64,000 nt of DNA from Ignavibacteriota bacterium (GCA_019637995.1 JAHBUQ010000002.1:511428-575427), one strand, 5' to 3'; positions 28,501 to 37,422 are shown, counted from the stretch's first letter. Program-made: numbers and translations. The notes: generated from the letters alone by a model not told the origin.

Positions 28501-29865
28501 GCCGCCGGACCACAACTTCTTTCAATATTCAGCCGTGAAGCTATTTGGGGACCGGGTGAATGTGTTGACTGGACACGAGGAGCAAATGTGGATTTGAAAA
28601 TGATTTATCCTCCATTCAGCGGTAACAAATTCTGCAGAGATACATTAATGTTCAAAATCAGGTATTCATTTACAGATTGCGAATGTAATACATGCGATAC
28701 ATTAATCACTTATACAGTTGTACGCAAAATGACATTCCTTCCATGGGATTGGGATCTTGGCGACATCAAACTTGGTGATTTGAAAAACAAGCTTGGCAGA
28801 GAGCGTGCTTTCCAAAGCGATGAACCTGCTTCAACAAGCATCGTAATGGATAATGCTAATACGGGTGATTTGTGGATTATCAGCCCGGATGATGCCGAAA
28901 ATAATACCATAATTACCGGCGTAGAATTACGTTCTCATATTGTTCCTTTGCTATCACTGTCAAGTGAAGGAAATCAGGGCTATATAGAAGGTGATGTTGC
29001 TTACATTCCTGTGAATATTGTTCGCGGTCAGTCTCGTTCCATTAAATTGTCTTTCGATAACAAAGCTTCGGTTATGCAGTTCCCTGTTATAGTTCGGTAC
29101 ATTTATCAAATTGAAAATAATGACGAAGTATTCTATACAGACCAAATTGAATACATTGCACGAGTACCGGATGCAACACAGGATAGGATGGATATTGACA
29201 TTGCAACGCGTCCTGAGAAAGTCAGTACTTTCGCACTGTATTTCAGCAATACTAATGGTTACAAAGAAAGTATAGCCGCAATCGGTCTAAAACCTGCAAA
29301 TGGTATGAAGGTGCTTGCAATTGGTCCTGCCAACATTGATGGCGAAGATACTTATATGATTCCACGCAAACAGGATGACGGCTCGTATATCATCACAAGT
29401 GCTGGTGGAACGATTGGAGTTCCGGCAACTACAATGGTCAAACCGATTTACATAACTCTTTCAGGTGTACCTGAAGATAATGCTACAGTTGAATTTACAA
29501 CTTACGATATTAACGCAAATGCTATATCTATGGGCTCGATAGTTTTATCAAATCCAATTTCGAAGGTATTCAGCATCGAGACCGGAAATAATTCAGGCGT
29601 TGATATTACATCTATAGTACCGAATCCTGCAAGTGGTATTGCAACTATTACTTTCACATCCGAGCGGACAATCAGAGGTGCAAAACTCAGCATCATGGAT
29701 GTTCTTGGACGTGAATTAATTATACTTACAGATGATATGTCCGTTCTGGAGCGTGGCATTCATGTACAAACTGTAGATGTCAGCAAACTAACTGCCGGCA
29801 TTTACTATGTAACACTTCAAACAGCAGACGGTACTGTCTCGAAAGCGATTTCGATAGTTCGTTAA
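25519..29865 (+). CDS. Giant DUF11-repeat T9SS cargo protein
   Basis: A 1448-residue surface protein. The ATG at 25519 follows CGGAG and opens a signal peptide (KLYLFALMLLLIAGIDSYS, then Gln); the upstream in-frame ATG at 25456 lacks a ribosome site. The first 900 residues contain repeated DUF11-like beta-sandwich units, with phrases such as NVTITDALPSSLTFLGHSI, LVTDTLPAGAQLVSSNCG and ATLTDVLNPNLEYVG, and are rich in Cys and Thr. A different, more charged C-terminal third follows. The last 85 residues are a T9SS type A sorting domain (IVPNPASGIATITF, LSIMDVLGRELIIL, LTAGIYYVTLQT). The paired cysteines suggest disulphides outside the cytoplasm. It is probably an adhesin or surface-layer component. 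Confidence 0.85.
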   Translation: MKICTSLIKKSKLYLFALMLLLIAGIDSYSQSWVAEAQQEGFILKKVVSDTTIATGQPFSYTIYFTIPAGATNVTITDALPSSLTFLGHSITGACGTPTVTAPAINAMGGTFSVSWASLPSGCTGSFTISVAFPNGTTCPGVSARNNVCMFGTLAGKTYEFCTPYVSTSAIATNPWGINKYPLGAAWQGGNCQYLTANDTITYQVCVYKSVGTTGQLNLVSGLVTDTLPAGAQLVSSNCGATQSGNIITWNVGNMSANQPYNTVCCQFVVYYPIALFPNGSLITNKATLSGSLGSINQPCSNFTLQSNTTCVEKKSITSGSVSKWVYTNRQPGCAGQYLIYICNTGTTPITVNALDTLPTSLSNYSISGVWNLTASITGGIATISGTLAPGQCGYVYVAFTIPQTITVGSTVTNCVTVTITGQTPITTCNSFVVDTPAPKPCVWKEVCNKQTDYTPGSIFRYRLRIQNIGGMPITGATLTDVLNPNLEYVGNPSYYISNTWNTPCTSSPATPWTGVNLSYNAGTNTITALLDTIPATCQNIFYAQCGMYGTSGVPFYFIEVDVKVRDTSALGSIPNSFSLSGGSLGSTPTTSNIDYILVTGVVGYNLEKGIKKPSDTNYGTSTTTAAGSTVNYRLKMNSSGTAALRHVTFVDLLPLDNGTADSKILIGCASRGSQFDIPFSSFTTASPTVASFWNNTAATQANVNLWTPTGAPGASFTNSCGTAGSWSSGAWAANQKNLGAYFGSNAIGAGGATIDFDGLISSTAKANETACNSFAVSGWTKHLIQSSIPTFQLAGQLESPLACATIDTVVTPEPCIKVDRMKIECAGLNADGNQNYGISLVANSCTPATLLISSPDGTFSPASFTFASSPWTMNTTLTYTSTNNPIMIYYTLICENEVCRDSIMLDVPHCDNTTPVEKCCEKFTSKFEKPSIQTNNSTGFVGLSFGMSAGPAPIQKFSATIVSAQLRRVCNNSVGAWTRIFGDITGGSLVTPPAAGPQLLSIFSREAIWGPGECVDWTRGANVDLKMIYPPFSGNKFCRDTLMFKIRYSFTDCECNTCDTLITYTVVRKMTFLPWDWDLGDIKLGDLKNKLGRERAFQSDEPASTSIVMDNANTGDLWIISPDDAENNTIITGVELRSHIVPLLSLSSEGNQGYIEGDVAYIPVNIVRGQSRSIKLSFDNKASVMQFPVIVRYIYQIENNDEVFYTDQIEYIARVPDATQDRMDIDIATRPEKVSTFALYFSNTNGYKESIAAIGLKPANGMKVLAIGPANIDGEDTYMIPRKQDDGSYIITSAGGTIGVPATTMVKPIYITLSGVPEDNATVEFTTYDINANAISMGSIVLSNPISKVFSIETGNNSGVDITSIVPNPASGIATITFTSERTIRGAKLSIMDVLGRELIILTDDMSVLERGIHVQTVDVSKLTAGIYYVTLQTADGTVSKAISIVR

Positions 29866-29892
29866 TTCTGCGAAGATTGTTCAATAATATCA

Positions 29893-29926
29893 AGCCGCCT
29901 GATAGCAATATCGGGTGGCTTTTTTT
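29893..29926 (+). terminator. Rho-independent terminator
   Basis: A 12-bp stem with G-T pairs (AGCCGCCTGATA at 29893-29904, TATCGGGTGGCT at 29909-29920), GCAA tetraloop and a T-run, after the DUF11 gene. Confidence 0.92.
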
Positions 29927-30090
29927 GTTTATGAAGTTTTAGAGGGCTGGGTTCCAGATTTCGACTTTTATCTCGAAGAGATTATATTGTGGTAACTTAT
30001 GAGTGCTGACAATATGATTAATCTGCAGTCATTGCTTAATTGTATAATTTAAACAAAATTAATAAATTTTTGAAGAATCAATTGTTGAAA

Positions 30091-30258
30091 TTATCTAATA
30101 TTGTCTAATTGCCATCTGATATATAACGTCAACGAACCATCTGGATACGCATATTCTTCCAGCGCTTCAAGCAATTTCTTATTATCTTTGTCCTCTGAAT
30201 ATTGCTCAAACAACTTGTTAATTTCAATTTTGTGCTCATCAGTTAATTCTGTTATCAT
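30091..30258 (-). CDS. Small hypothetical protein, 55 residues
   Basis: An open frame MITELTDEHKIEINKLFEQY ending LYIRWQLDNIR. It is preceded by an AAAAGGCG ribosome site 5 bases before the ATG and by a TAATTTTG promoter-like box at 30306-30313. It is strongly charged and probably helical. I do not recognise the family; the size and acidity recall antitoxins, but no toxin gene adjoins it. It is the only coding candidate in the 840-base gap between the DUF11 gene and the sugar transferase gene. Confidence 0.5.
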   Translation of the reverse strand: MITELTDEHKIEINKLFEQYSEDKDNKKLLEALEEYAYPDGSLTLYIRWQLDNIR

Positions 30259-30305
30259 TAAATCGCCTTTTTATTAGTTATTTTAAAATGTCAAACTAGC
30301 TTTTT

Positions 30306-30313
30306 CAAAATTA
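30306..30313 (-). promoter_or_regulatory. Candidate -7 box for the 55-residue gene
   Basis: TAATTTTG on the minus strand, 48 bases upstream of the start at 30258. Confidence 0.3.
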
Positions 30314-30448
30314 AGTAAAATCTTTTTTTTAAGTAAATAAGTTTTCAAACAAGAAATTTTTTTCGTTTTTTTTATCATTTTCTTTCCCTTTTCTCTCTGT
30401 GAAATTGGTTTTTGTGGTGTCTTGGTCTTTTGTTTTGCTATACACATA

Positions 30449-30521
30449 CAACTCTTTCAGAGTTGAAACCCGTCCGTAGCCATCTGCTACATTATCTATT
30501 AATGGTACGCTACTAAGTAGC
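30449..30521. repeat. Compact cluster of palindromes
   Basis: Three palindromes lie within 73 bases: CAACTCT-TTC-AGAGTTG (30449-30465), GTAGC-CATCT-GCTAC (30476-30490) and GCTACT-A-AGTAGC (30509-30521). The GTAGC/GCTAC arms recur and could pair in alternative ways. Similar palindromic intergenic elements occur in multiple copies in many Bacteroidota genomes. The copy number here is unknown. Confidence 0.45.
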
Positions 30522-30642
30522 TATTCCTAATTCATAACCATTTACTGTTAATAGTAAGCAACTTCAATAATTTATTTGCAACATAATAGGTGCACTACAT
30601 ATTATAACTCAAATATTATGAACATGCTTTTAAGCAAATCAA

Positions 30643-30682
30643 GCGGCTCAGACTGACAATACTCTGTGTCAAACTGAGCCGC
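30643..30682 (-). terminator. Hairpin after the sugar transferase gene
   Basis: A 9-bp outer stem (GCGGCTCAG/CTGAGCCGC) and a 5-bp inner stem (TGACA/TGTCA). It lies 25 bases past the stop of the minus-strand sugar transferase gene. The T-tract is weak. Confidence 0.6.
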
Positions 30683-30707
30683 ACAGATGAAGCATAAATA
30701 TATACTA

Positions 30708-31382
30708 CTAAACGGCTCCTTCACATTTCAAAACTGAAGGAATTGTTTGGAGTAAGATTTTTATATCCATATAAAGGGATAAATTATCAATATAATCGAG
30801 GTCGTAATCAAGCATATCAAGTATTGTAGCAGAATGTGCACGATTTTTTATTTGCCATAATCCTGTCATTCCCGGCTTTACAACTGTTCGCATTTCCAAA
30901 ATATGCGGATATGCTGATAAAAAATATCTGATTACAGGTCTTGGTCCGACCAGGCTCATATCGCCTTTTAGTACGTTAAACAGCTGAGGAAGTTCATCAA
31001 TACTTGTTCTTCGGATATATCTTCCAAATGGTGTAACTCTTGGGTCAGCGTCAGATTTTATATAAAAACCTTTCTTTCTTTCATTTTCGGAAACAAATTT
31101 ACTCAAGTCATTATTCTCAGCTACATACATTGACCTGAATTTATACATAGTAAATTCTTTGCCGTACATACCGATTCTTGTTTGCCTGAAAATAGCAGGA
31201 CCGGGTGATGTAAATTTTATAATTAAATAGATTGCTGCCAGAAATGGCAGAAAAAGTATGATTAGAAAGAATGCTGCAGAAAAATCGAATACTCTTTTCA
31301 GAGCAATGTACATATCTTTGCTCTCAACAGCCTGCCTAAGCTCTAAGATTTTTTGCGGCTCTACACCATGAACTATATCCAT
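30708..31382 (-). CDS. Undecaprenyl-phosphate sugar-1-phosphate transferase
   Basis: A 224-residue membrane enzyme of the bacterial sugar transferase family. It moves a sugar-1-phosphate from a nucleotide sugar to undecaprenyl phosphate to start exopolysaccharide or O-antigen synthesis. One membrane segment (about 34-56, FFLIILFLPFLAAIYLIIKF) precedes the catalytic domain with PGPAIFRQTRIGMYGKEFTM, YKFRSM, RRTSIDELPQLFNVLKGDMS and LVGPRPV. It lacks the extra N-terminal membrane helices and sensor domain of WcaJ-type enzymes, so it is the short catalytic form. A GGAGG site sits just before the ATG. The hairpin at 30643-30682 follows. Confidence 0.93.
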   Translation of the reverse strand: MDIVHGVEPQKILELRQAVESKDMYIALKRVFDFSAAFFLIILFLPFLAAIYLIIKFTSPGPAIFRQTRIGMYGKEFTMYKFRSMYVAENNDLSKFVSENERKKGFYIKSDADPRVTPFGRYIRRTSIDELPQLFNVLKGDMSLVGPRPVIRYFLSAYPHILEMRTVVKPGMTGLWQIKNRAHSATILDMLDYDLDYIDNLSLYMDIKILLQTIPSVLKCEGAV

Positions 31383-31576
31383 AAATCCTCCAAAATTAAC
31401 AAGAGAAAATTAGTTATGATGTATATATTTATATAAGCAAACTGCCGATTATCAATAAAAATAATTAAGTATTTTTATCAGCTATATATGCACTCCAAAA
31501 AAAAGTTTTAAAAAAATGTTTTCTGTTTGTACTTACAGTAACACACAAAATTAAAAAAAATCGCATAAAAAATAAA

Positions 31577-32395
31577 TTAATTTATTTTAATACGGTGTAA
31601 CCCGCTCCAGTTCTTGCCTGTGAGGAAAATATATTTTTCATTTTTATCAAAAGCAATACCATTAAAAACCTCAGCAAAAGGATTTCCTTTTTCAAATTTT
31701 CGGAGCTCAGAGAAATCTATCACATTTTCAATTGCTCCTGTTACAGGATCAATGATAGCAATTCTGTCTTCGCCATACAAATTTGCCCAGATTTTTCCCT
31801 CAATAAATTCAAGCTCATTTAAAAGCGAAACAGGTCTTGAATTATAAGAAACCGGAAGGGTTTTGACAACCTGCCTCATTGCCGGGTCAATGAATCTCAG
31901 AAGATTTGTTCCATCGCTCATTATCAGATGTTTTCCATCATCAGTTATTCCCCAGCCTTCACCATTATATGAAAATGTATTTTCAATTTTGAATGTTTCA
32001 AGATTGATAATGAGACATAGTCGTGATTCCCAGGTAAGCATATAAATTTTATCTTCAAAAATAGTGATTCCTTCGCCGAAATATGAATCAGGTATTGATA
32101 CATTTTTTAATATCTGTCCAGTTTTGGGGTTTATTTTTCTAATTGTAGATTTGCCATAGTGCCCGGTTGACTCGTATAAATATCCATCGTAAAAAACAAG
32201 TCCTTGAGTATATGCAGTTTTATCATGCTCAATTGTTTCTATCAGCTCCCATTCTAAAGTTGGTGGCAATTTTACTTTTTGAGCAGTTTCGATAGGTTTA
32301 TTATCAGCAATAACCTTGTATTGATTATCAATTTCTCTGCTTCCACAGGAAATAATTATAAGACTGAATAAAATAATAGACAGGAATTTCAGCAT
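31577..32395 (-). CDS. Glutaminyl-peptide cyclotransferase, lipoprotein form
   Basis: A 272-residue enzyme of the plant/bacterial (beta-propeller) glutamine cyclotransferase family, which turns N-terminal Gln into pyroglutamate. A lipoprotein signal peptide (LSIILFSLIIISC, Cys near 17) puts it in the periplasm. Family signatures are TAYTQGLVFYDGYLYESTGH, the SYFGEGITIFEDKIYMLTW stretch and the ELEFIEGKIWANLY segment. It ends the long minus-strand unit starting at mnmE. Several exported proteins in this window have Gln right after the predicted signal cleavage site (WD40, OmpA-like, 16377, 25519 and PhoD-like products), which are natural substrates under the described Bacteroidetes Q-rule. The substrate link is inference. 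Confidence 0.92.
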   Translation of the reverse strand: MLKFLSIILFSLIIISCGSREIDNQYKVIADNKPIETAQKVKLPPTLEWELIETIEHDKTAYTQGLVFYDGYLYESTGHYGKSTIRKINPKTGQILKNVSIPDSYFGEGITIFEDKIYMLTWESRLCLIINLETFKIENTFSYNGEGWGITDDGKHLIMSDGTNLLRFIDPAMRQVVKTLPVSYNSRPVSLLNELEFIEGKIWANLYGEDRIAIIDPVTGAIENVIDFSELRKFEKGNPFAEVFNGIAFDKNEKYIFLTGKNWSGLHRIKIN

Positions 32396-32396
32396 C

Positions 32397-32858
32397 TTAA
32401 TACTTCATTTTTTCAATAATATTTGTTGTTGATTTGCCTTCAACATAATTTATTACAACAACTTGACCACCATTTTTCCTTACAATATCGGCACCAACGA
32501 TATCCTCCGGATTATAGTCTCCACCTTTAGTAATAATATCAGGCAATATTTTTGAAATAAGCTCAAAAGGTGTATCTTCATTAAATATACAAACATAATC
32601 CACGGGTTTTAATGCAGATAAAACTATAGCTCTGTCAATTTGAGAATTAACCGGTCTTGATAGCCCTTTTAATCTTCTGACTGAATCATCAGAATTTAAT
32701 CCGATTACCAGAATATCACCTAATTTTTTTGAATCAGTTAAATACTTCGTGTGACCTGAATGAATTATATCAAAACATCCATTTGTAAAAACAATACTTC
32801 TGCCCTGCTTTTTTAGTTCCTTAGTAATTTCAGCCAACAGTTTATCGGAAATCAGCAT
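32397..32858 (-). CDS. rfaE2: Heptose-1-phosphate adenylyltransferase
   Basis: A 153-residue nucleotidyltransferase corresponding to the C-terminal domain of HldE. It makes ADP-D-glycero-D-manno-heptose precursor for lipopolysaccharide core. Motifs are FTNGCFDIIHSGHTKYL (the HxGH site), GLNSDDSVRRLKG and GRPVN-type SRPVNSQIDRA. Its start overlaps the kinase gene by 7 bases, so the two HldE activities are made as separate, coupled proteins and not as the fused enzyme of E. coli. The glutaminyl cyclase gene starts 1 base after its stop. Confidence 0.93.
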   Translation of the reverse strand: MLISDKLLAEITKELKKQGRSIVFTNGCFDIIHSGHTKYLTDSKKLGDILVIGLNSDDSVRRLKGLSRPVNSQIDRAIVLSALKPVDYVCIFNEDTPFELISKILPDIITKGGDYNPEDIVGADIVRKNGGQVVVINYVEGKSTTNIIEKMKY

Positions 32859-33850
32859 AATTCATTATTCCTGATTGATTCTAACAGTTCATCAATTTTG
32901 ATTGACACAATTCCCGGCTTTTCACATACTAATCCCGAAGCATAATTTGCCATTGAAGATGCTTCGCGAATATTTGCACCGCCTGATATAGTAGCAGAAA
33001 GTGTAGCGATAGCAGTATCGCCTGCACCCGAGACATCAGCTACGTGACGTGCTTTTGTTGGTACAGAAGAGATTGAGCCATCACTTTCAAAAAGCATCAT
33101 ACCTTCCGCACCTAATGTAATGAGCACATTTTCGCATTCAAGCATAACAAGAAGTTTTTTACCTGCGTCAAACACTTCATCTTTATTTCGCAAAGGAAGA
33201 CCAAGTGCCTGCTGAGCTTCTTTTCTATTAGGCTTAAACAGCGTAACACCTTTGTATAAAAAGAAGTTATCACTTTTCGGGTCAACCAGTACAGGAATGT
33301 TATTGCTTTTAGCATATTTTATAACTGAAATTATCAGCTCTTTTGTTACTGTGCCCTTATTGTAATCCTGAAGTATAATACCTGATAAGTCATTGATAGA
33401 GTTCAACTTATCAATAATGAAGCCAAGCCCTTTGTCATCAATATTATCTCTTACTTCACGGTCAATTCTCGCAATTTGTTGATTATTACCAATGATACGG
33501 GTTTTGACTGTAGTCGGCCTGGAAGAGTCAATATAAAGTCCGTCAGGATTTATACCTAAACTTGTCGAAACATCGAGGAAACTTTTTCCTGAGTTATCAT
33601 CACCAATCACTCCACAAAGCAATGTTTCCAATCCGAGCGATTTCAGGTTTTGTGCAACATTTGCAGCTCCACCCAAATGGATACTTTCTTTCTCAACATC
33701 AATTACCGGAACCGGAGCCTCCGGCGAAATACGTGTAACAGAACCCCAAAAATAGCGGTCCAGCATTACATCTCCAATTACAGCGACAGTTTTGCCTGAA
33801 GCATTATTTATAATTTCAGCAGCACGATTATTAGTTAAATCTTTCATCAA
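32852..33850 (-). CDS. rfaE1: Heptose-7-phosphate kinase (PfkB family)
   Basis: A 332-residue ribokinase-like enzyme equivalent to the N-terminal domain of HldE, which phosphorylates D-glycero-D-manno-heptose 7-phosphate at C1. Signatures are VIGDVMLDRYFWGSVTRISP, the HLGGAANVAQNLKSLG substrate site and the anion-hole motif VSGAGDTAIATLSATI near residue 265. It is coupled to the adenylyltransferase gene by a 7-base overlap and lies 9 bases after a DUF2461 gene. Together they supply activated heptose for lipopolysaccharide, consistent with an outer-membrane organism. Confidence 0.93.
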   Translation of the reverse strand: MMKDLTNNRAAEIINNASGKTVAVIGDVMLDRYFWGSVTRISPEAPVPVIDVEKESIHLGGAANVAQNLKSLGLETLLCGVIGDDNSGKSFLDVSTSLGINPDGLYIDSSRPTTVKTRIIGNNQQIARIDREVRDNIDDKGLGFIIDKLNSINDLSGIILQDYNKGTVTKELIISVIKYAKSNNIPVLVDPKSDNFFLYKGVTLFKPNRKEAQQALGLPLRNKDEVFDAGKKLLVMLECENVLITLGAEGMMLFESDGSISSVPTKARHVADVSGAGDTAIATLSATISGGANIREASSMANYASGLVCEKPGIVSIKIDELLESIRNNELC

Positions 33851-33859
33851 ATTTTGTTA

Positions 33860-34564
33860 TTAATTTTTGTAAATAGCATTGTATAGAAATTTCATAAATT
33901 CCAAACTGGCTTCTGCGTTTTCTATTATGAATTGTGGCAAAGATTCGTCAAATATTATTTTATCGGAAATATTCTTACCATATGAAAAATCTCTTTTTTT
34001 CATATAATCAGCACCGGGGTGATTTTGCTCATATCCGGTAAGCCTTTTCAGAGGCTTTTCAGCTGCATATTCATCGGGAAAATATTTTATAAATTTTGTG
34101 TTTTCGGTAATACTTTTGTAAAATTCCCAATCATCTGCAAGTGCAGCTCTGATGCTTTTAAGTGCAGTTGAATCAGGATTGTGATATCCCGTTGCTATAA
34201 AGGATTTATCTTTTTCATAATGAATATACAAGCCCAAGGAATGTTCTTTCTTATAAGCAATTGGATTTTCACTGTATGGAAAAAATATACCTAAATTCGT
34301 TTTGTACGGGTCTTTATTTTTTGAAAATCGAATGTCTCTGTTAATTCTGAAAAGGCTTATTTTAGTATCAGCTATCAAAGGAAGTTTGTTCTTTTCGAAT
34401 AGTTCGCTTACTTTTAGAACAAATGATTTTGATTTATCCTTTATTTCAGATTCATAAATAGAGCGATTTATATCGAACCATTCCTTATTATTATTTTGAG
34501 AAAGCTCAAAGAAAAAATCTTCAACATCTTTTGAGAATCTATCAAATTCCTTTATTTTTGGCAT
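33860..34564 (-). CDS. DUF2461 family protein
   Basis: A 234-residue protein of the DUF2461/TIGR02453 family, whose function is not established. Family features are FFFELSQNNNKEWFDINRSI near residue 16, the LFRINRDIRFSKNKDPYKTN stretch and ALKSIRAALADDWEFYK. There is no signal peptide or membrane segment. It lies in the middle of the minus-strand unit between an SDR-type reductase (13 bases) and the heptose kinase (9 bases). It is therefore co-expressed with envelope-sugar and tRNA-modification genes, but this does not reveal its job. Confidence 0.9.
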   Translation of the reverse strand: MPKIKEFDRFSKDVEDFFFELSQNNNKEWFDINRSIYESEIKDKSKSFVLKVSELFEKNKLPLIADTKISLFRINRDIRFSKNKDPYKTNLGIFFPYSENPIAYKKEHSLGLYIHYEKDKSFIATGYHNPDSTALKSIRAALADDWEFYKSITENTKFIKYFPDEYAAEKPLKRLTGYEQNHPGADYMKKRDFSYGKNISDKIIFDESLPQFIIENAEASLEFMKFLYNAIYKN

Positions 34565-34577
34565 ATAGACTTTCCAA

Positions 34578-35468
34578 TTAAAATTTTAAATTTTCCAGAA
34601 ATTTCACTGACGATAAACCTGAATGTAAATTGACGAACTTCATATTTAAATCAGTTTCTGATTTGATATTAATCAGTCCACCTCTTATAAGTTTTCGACA
34701 TTCATTTTTGCTATTTGAATATGTATATGGCTTAATAGATTCTTTTTCAAAGCCTAATACATCAGCTAATTTTACACCATACTCATATTCACTAACATAA
34801 TCAGGTCCACCCAAATTATAAAATCCAAATTTATCTTTTAATATAATTTTCAGTACTGCAAGAGCTGCATCATCAATATAGACAGGCGTAGTAAAGCAAT
34901 TAACGGCTAAATTTTGCTCAATATTATTAATTAACTTATAATATATATTAAAAGCATTGCTACCTGTACCGCCATAGTATTCAGGAAGCCTCACAGATAT
35001 AAAAGGAACATTATTAGATATGCAATGATTTTCACTTCCCAATTTTGTTTTGCCATAGTAATTAACAGGCTCGGGAAGATGATCTTCTCCGTAAGGACCA
35101 TTGATACCACTATAAATATTATCTGTAGAAAACATCAATAATTTTGAATCTGTCATCATTGCTGCTTTAGATATTGCTTCAATATTCCCTACATTATAAT
35201 CCCAAGCAAACTTTTTGTCAACTTCAGCGATTTCAGGAACATCAAAACTCAGACAATTAACAATATAATCAGGGTCATATTCCATTACTACTTTTCTTAA
35301 ATCTTTTTTTTCATAGACTATTGGGTAGTATTGTCCTGTATCTGTTACTTTTTCACTATCCAAACTGTCTAAATCGAAATATACCTTCCAATCTGTTTCT
35401 CTTGTCAGCATCACATATATTGCTACTGCAAGGCGGCTTTGTTTTCCTAGTATAAGTATTCTTTTCAT
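34578..35468 (-). CDS. RmlD-like extended SDR reductase
   Basis: A 296-residue NAD(P)-dependent protein of the dTDP-4-dehydrorhamnose reductase-like group. I chose the ATG at 35468 (MKRILILGKQSRLAVAI), which opens the Rossmann strand; the upstream ATG at 35507 would run through a parS-like site. The glycine pattern is GKQSRLA, weaker than GxxGxxG. FSTDNIYSG and the active-site YYGKTKLGSE (YxxxK) are present, and so is a VYIDDAALAVL C-terminal substrate region. The substrate could be a nucleotide sugar for surface polysaccharide. It follows mnmG by 48 bases, with the parS-like 16-mer in the gap. Confidence 0.82.
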   Translation of the reverse strand: MKRILILGKQSRLAVAIYVMLTRETDWKVYFDLDSLDSEKVTDTGQYYPIVYEKKDLRKVVMEYDPDYIVNCLSFDVPEIAEVDKKFAWDYNVGNIEAISKAAMMTDSKLLMFSTDNIYSGINGPYGEDHLPEPVNYYGKTKLGSENHCISNNVPFISVRLPEYYGGTGSNAFNIYYKLINNIEQNLAVNCFTTPVYIDDAALAVLKIILKDKFGFYNLGGPDYVSEYEYGVKLADVLGFEKESIKPYTYSNSKNECRKLIRGGLINIKSETDLNMKFVNLHSGLSSVKFLENLKF

Positions 35469-35476
35469 AATATAAA

Positions 35477-35492
35477 TGTTCCACGTGAAACA
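35477..35492. promoter_or_regulatory. parS-like site, one mismatch
   Basis: TGTTCCACGTGAAACA differs at one base from the ParB-binding consensus TGTTTCACGTGAAACA. It lies in the 48-base gap after mnmG. A perfect copy lies 1946 bases away on the other side of mnmG. Confidence 0.75.
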
Positions 35493-35516
35493 AATTCTGT
35501 TATACATAATTTCATG

Positions 35517-37379
35517 CTACTTCAGATATACAGATAGTATTGACACATCAGATGCTGATACTCCTGATATTCTTGATGCCTGCCCAAGTGATGCAGGTCG
35601 AATCTTAATTAGCTTCTCCATAGCTTCTTTAGAAAGAGAAGTTAATCTTAAATAGTCAAAATTTTCAGGGATACGTTTGTTTTCATTCTGCAGGAAGTAA
35701 TCAATCTCTTTTAACTGTCTTGCAATATATCCTTCATATTTGATATTTGTTTCTATACCGTAAATTATATCTTCACGAGCTAATATTTTAGTTAGGTTTT
35801 CATCATCATATTCTGAAATATTGAATAATTCCGTAATATCAGTCTTTGAACGTTTAGCAAGAGTGTGAATATCAGTAGAAGCATTCACTTCAGATTCGCC
35901 GATTTCTGCAAGATATTTATTGACAGTTTCAGATTTAATCTTTATTTTCTTGCTGAGTTCGATACCCTCATTTATCATACTTACTCTTTTCAATACTCTA
36001 TCATATACATAATCAGGTATAAGCCCCAACATAAACCCGTATTTCATTAATCGTTCATCTGCATTATCCTGTCTGAGCAGAAGTCTGTATTCAGCGAGCG
36101 AAGTAAATATGCGGTATGGTTCATCAGTACTTTTATTTACCAAGTCATCAATTAATACTCCAATATATGCTTCACTTCTTCTCAGTACAAAGGGTTCTTT
36201 ACCAAGTATTTTAAGCGAAGCATTTATTCCGGCAATCATCCCCTGAGCAGCTGCTTCTTCATATCCCGAAGTACCGTTAATCTGACCTGCAAAGTACAAT
36301 CCCCTGACAGCTTTTGTTTCCAATGTGAATTTTAGCTGATAAGGGTAAAAGAAGTCATATTCAACAGCATATCCGGGTTTCAACATTACAGCGTTTTCAA
36401 GTCCGGGAATTGAGTGCAAACCTCTGATTTGAACATCTTCCGGTAAACTTGTAGAAAAACCATTGACATAGACTGAATATGTGTTCAGACCTTCCGGCTC
36501 AAGTAGAATTTTATGTGAGTTACGTTCTGTAAAACGATTGATTTTATCTTCAATTGACGGGCAATATCTCGGACCTACCCCTTTTATACGGCCTGTAAAC
36601 ATTGGAGACATTTCAAATCCTTCTTTCAGTATATCGTGTGTTTCGAGGTTTGTATCAGTTCCATAACATACAAGCCTGTTCTTAACTTCAGATGAACGAA
36701 ATGAAAAAGGCTTAGGATTATCATCGCCAGATTCATAATCAACTTTTGAATAATTAATAGATTCTGCGTGTATTCTTGGTGGTGTGCCTGTTTTAAGTCG
36801 CCCTCTTTCAAATCCATAGGAATCGAGCATATCTGATACTTTGTCAGACGCCTTCTCCCCTACTCTACCACCTTTAGTTATTTTATCACCTGTATATAAA
36901 AGCCCGTTCAGGAAAGTGCCGGCACAAAGAATTACCGCATCAGCAAAAATCTTTTCATTATCATCTGTAATAATTCCTGATACTTTATCGCTTTTAATAA
37001 GTATCTCATTGGCAGTACCTTTGATTAAAGTAATTCCATTTTGTTTTACAAGTAAATTACTTACATAATGAGGATACAAATCTTTATCTATCTGAGCCCG
37101 TGGTGACCAAATCGCCGGTCCTTTTGATTTGTTCAGCATCTTAAAGTGAATCCCTGCTCTATCAGCAAGAAGACCCATCACTCCACCCAATGCATCAATT
37201 TCTTTAACAAGATGCCCCTTAGCACTTCCACCTATTGACGGATTGCAAGATGGTCTCCCCATTACATTCAAATCCATTGATAACAGAGCAACTTTCAGTC
37301 CCATCTTTGCAGATACAACTGCCGCTTCTATTCCAGCATGACCTCCGCCAATTACTATTATATCAAATTTATTATTCAT
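35517..37379 (-). CDS. mnmG: tRNA uridine-5-carboxymethylaminomethyl modification enzyme MnmG
   Basis: A 620-residue FAD enzyme that, with MnmE, installs the carboxymethylaminomethyl group on U34 of tRNAs that read split codon boxes. The N-terminal FAD site is [20 protein letters not shown]. Other signatures are [29 protein letters not shown] and [20 protein letters not shown]. The C-terminal helical GIDA-associated domain ends with the [15 protein letters not shown] stretch. Length is typical. It lies 59 bases downstream of mnmE, with a perfect parS-like site between them. In many bacteria mnmG lies near the replication origin. Confidence 0.97.
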   Translation of the reverse strand: MNNKFDIIVIGGGHAGIEAAVVSAKMGLKVALLSMDLNVMGRPSCNPSIGGSAKGHLVKEIDALGGVMGLLADRAGIHFKMLNKSKGPAIWSPRAQIDKDLYPHYVSNLLVKQNGITLIKGTANEILIKSDKVSGIITDDNEKIFADAVILCAGTFLNGLLYTGDKITKGGRVGEKASDKVSDMLDSYGFERGRLKTGTPPRIHAESINYSKVDYESGDDNPKPFSFRSSEVKNRLVCYGTDTNLETHDILKEGFEMSPMFTGRIKGVGPRYCPSIEDKINRFTERNSHKILLEPEGLNTYSVYVNGFSTSLPEDVQIRGLHSIPGLENAVMLKPGYAVEYDFFYPYQLKFTLETKAVRGLYFAGQINGTSGYEEAAAQGMIAGINASLKILGKEPFVLRRSEAYIGVLIDDLVNKSTDEPYRIFTSLAEYRLLLRQDNADERLMKYGFMLGLIPDYVYDRVLKRVSMINEGIELSKKIKIKSETVNKYLAEIGESEVNASTDIHTLAKRSKTDITELFNISEYDDENLTKILAREDIIYGIETNIKYEGYIARQLKEIDYFLQNENKRIPENFDYLRLTSLSKEAMEKLIKIRPASLGQASRISGVSASDVSILSVYLK

Positions 37380-37422
37380 TTACTAAAAATCAATTTAAAA
37401 ATTATCTGATTATTATATTAAA

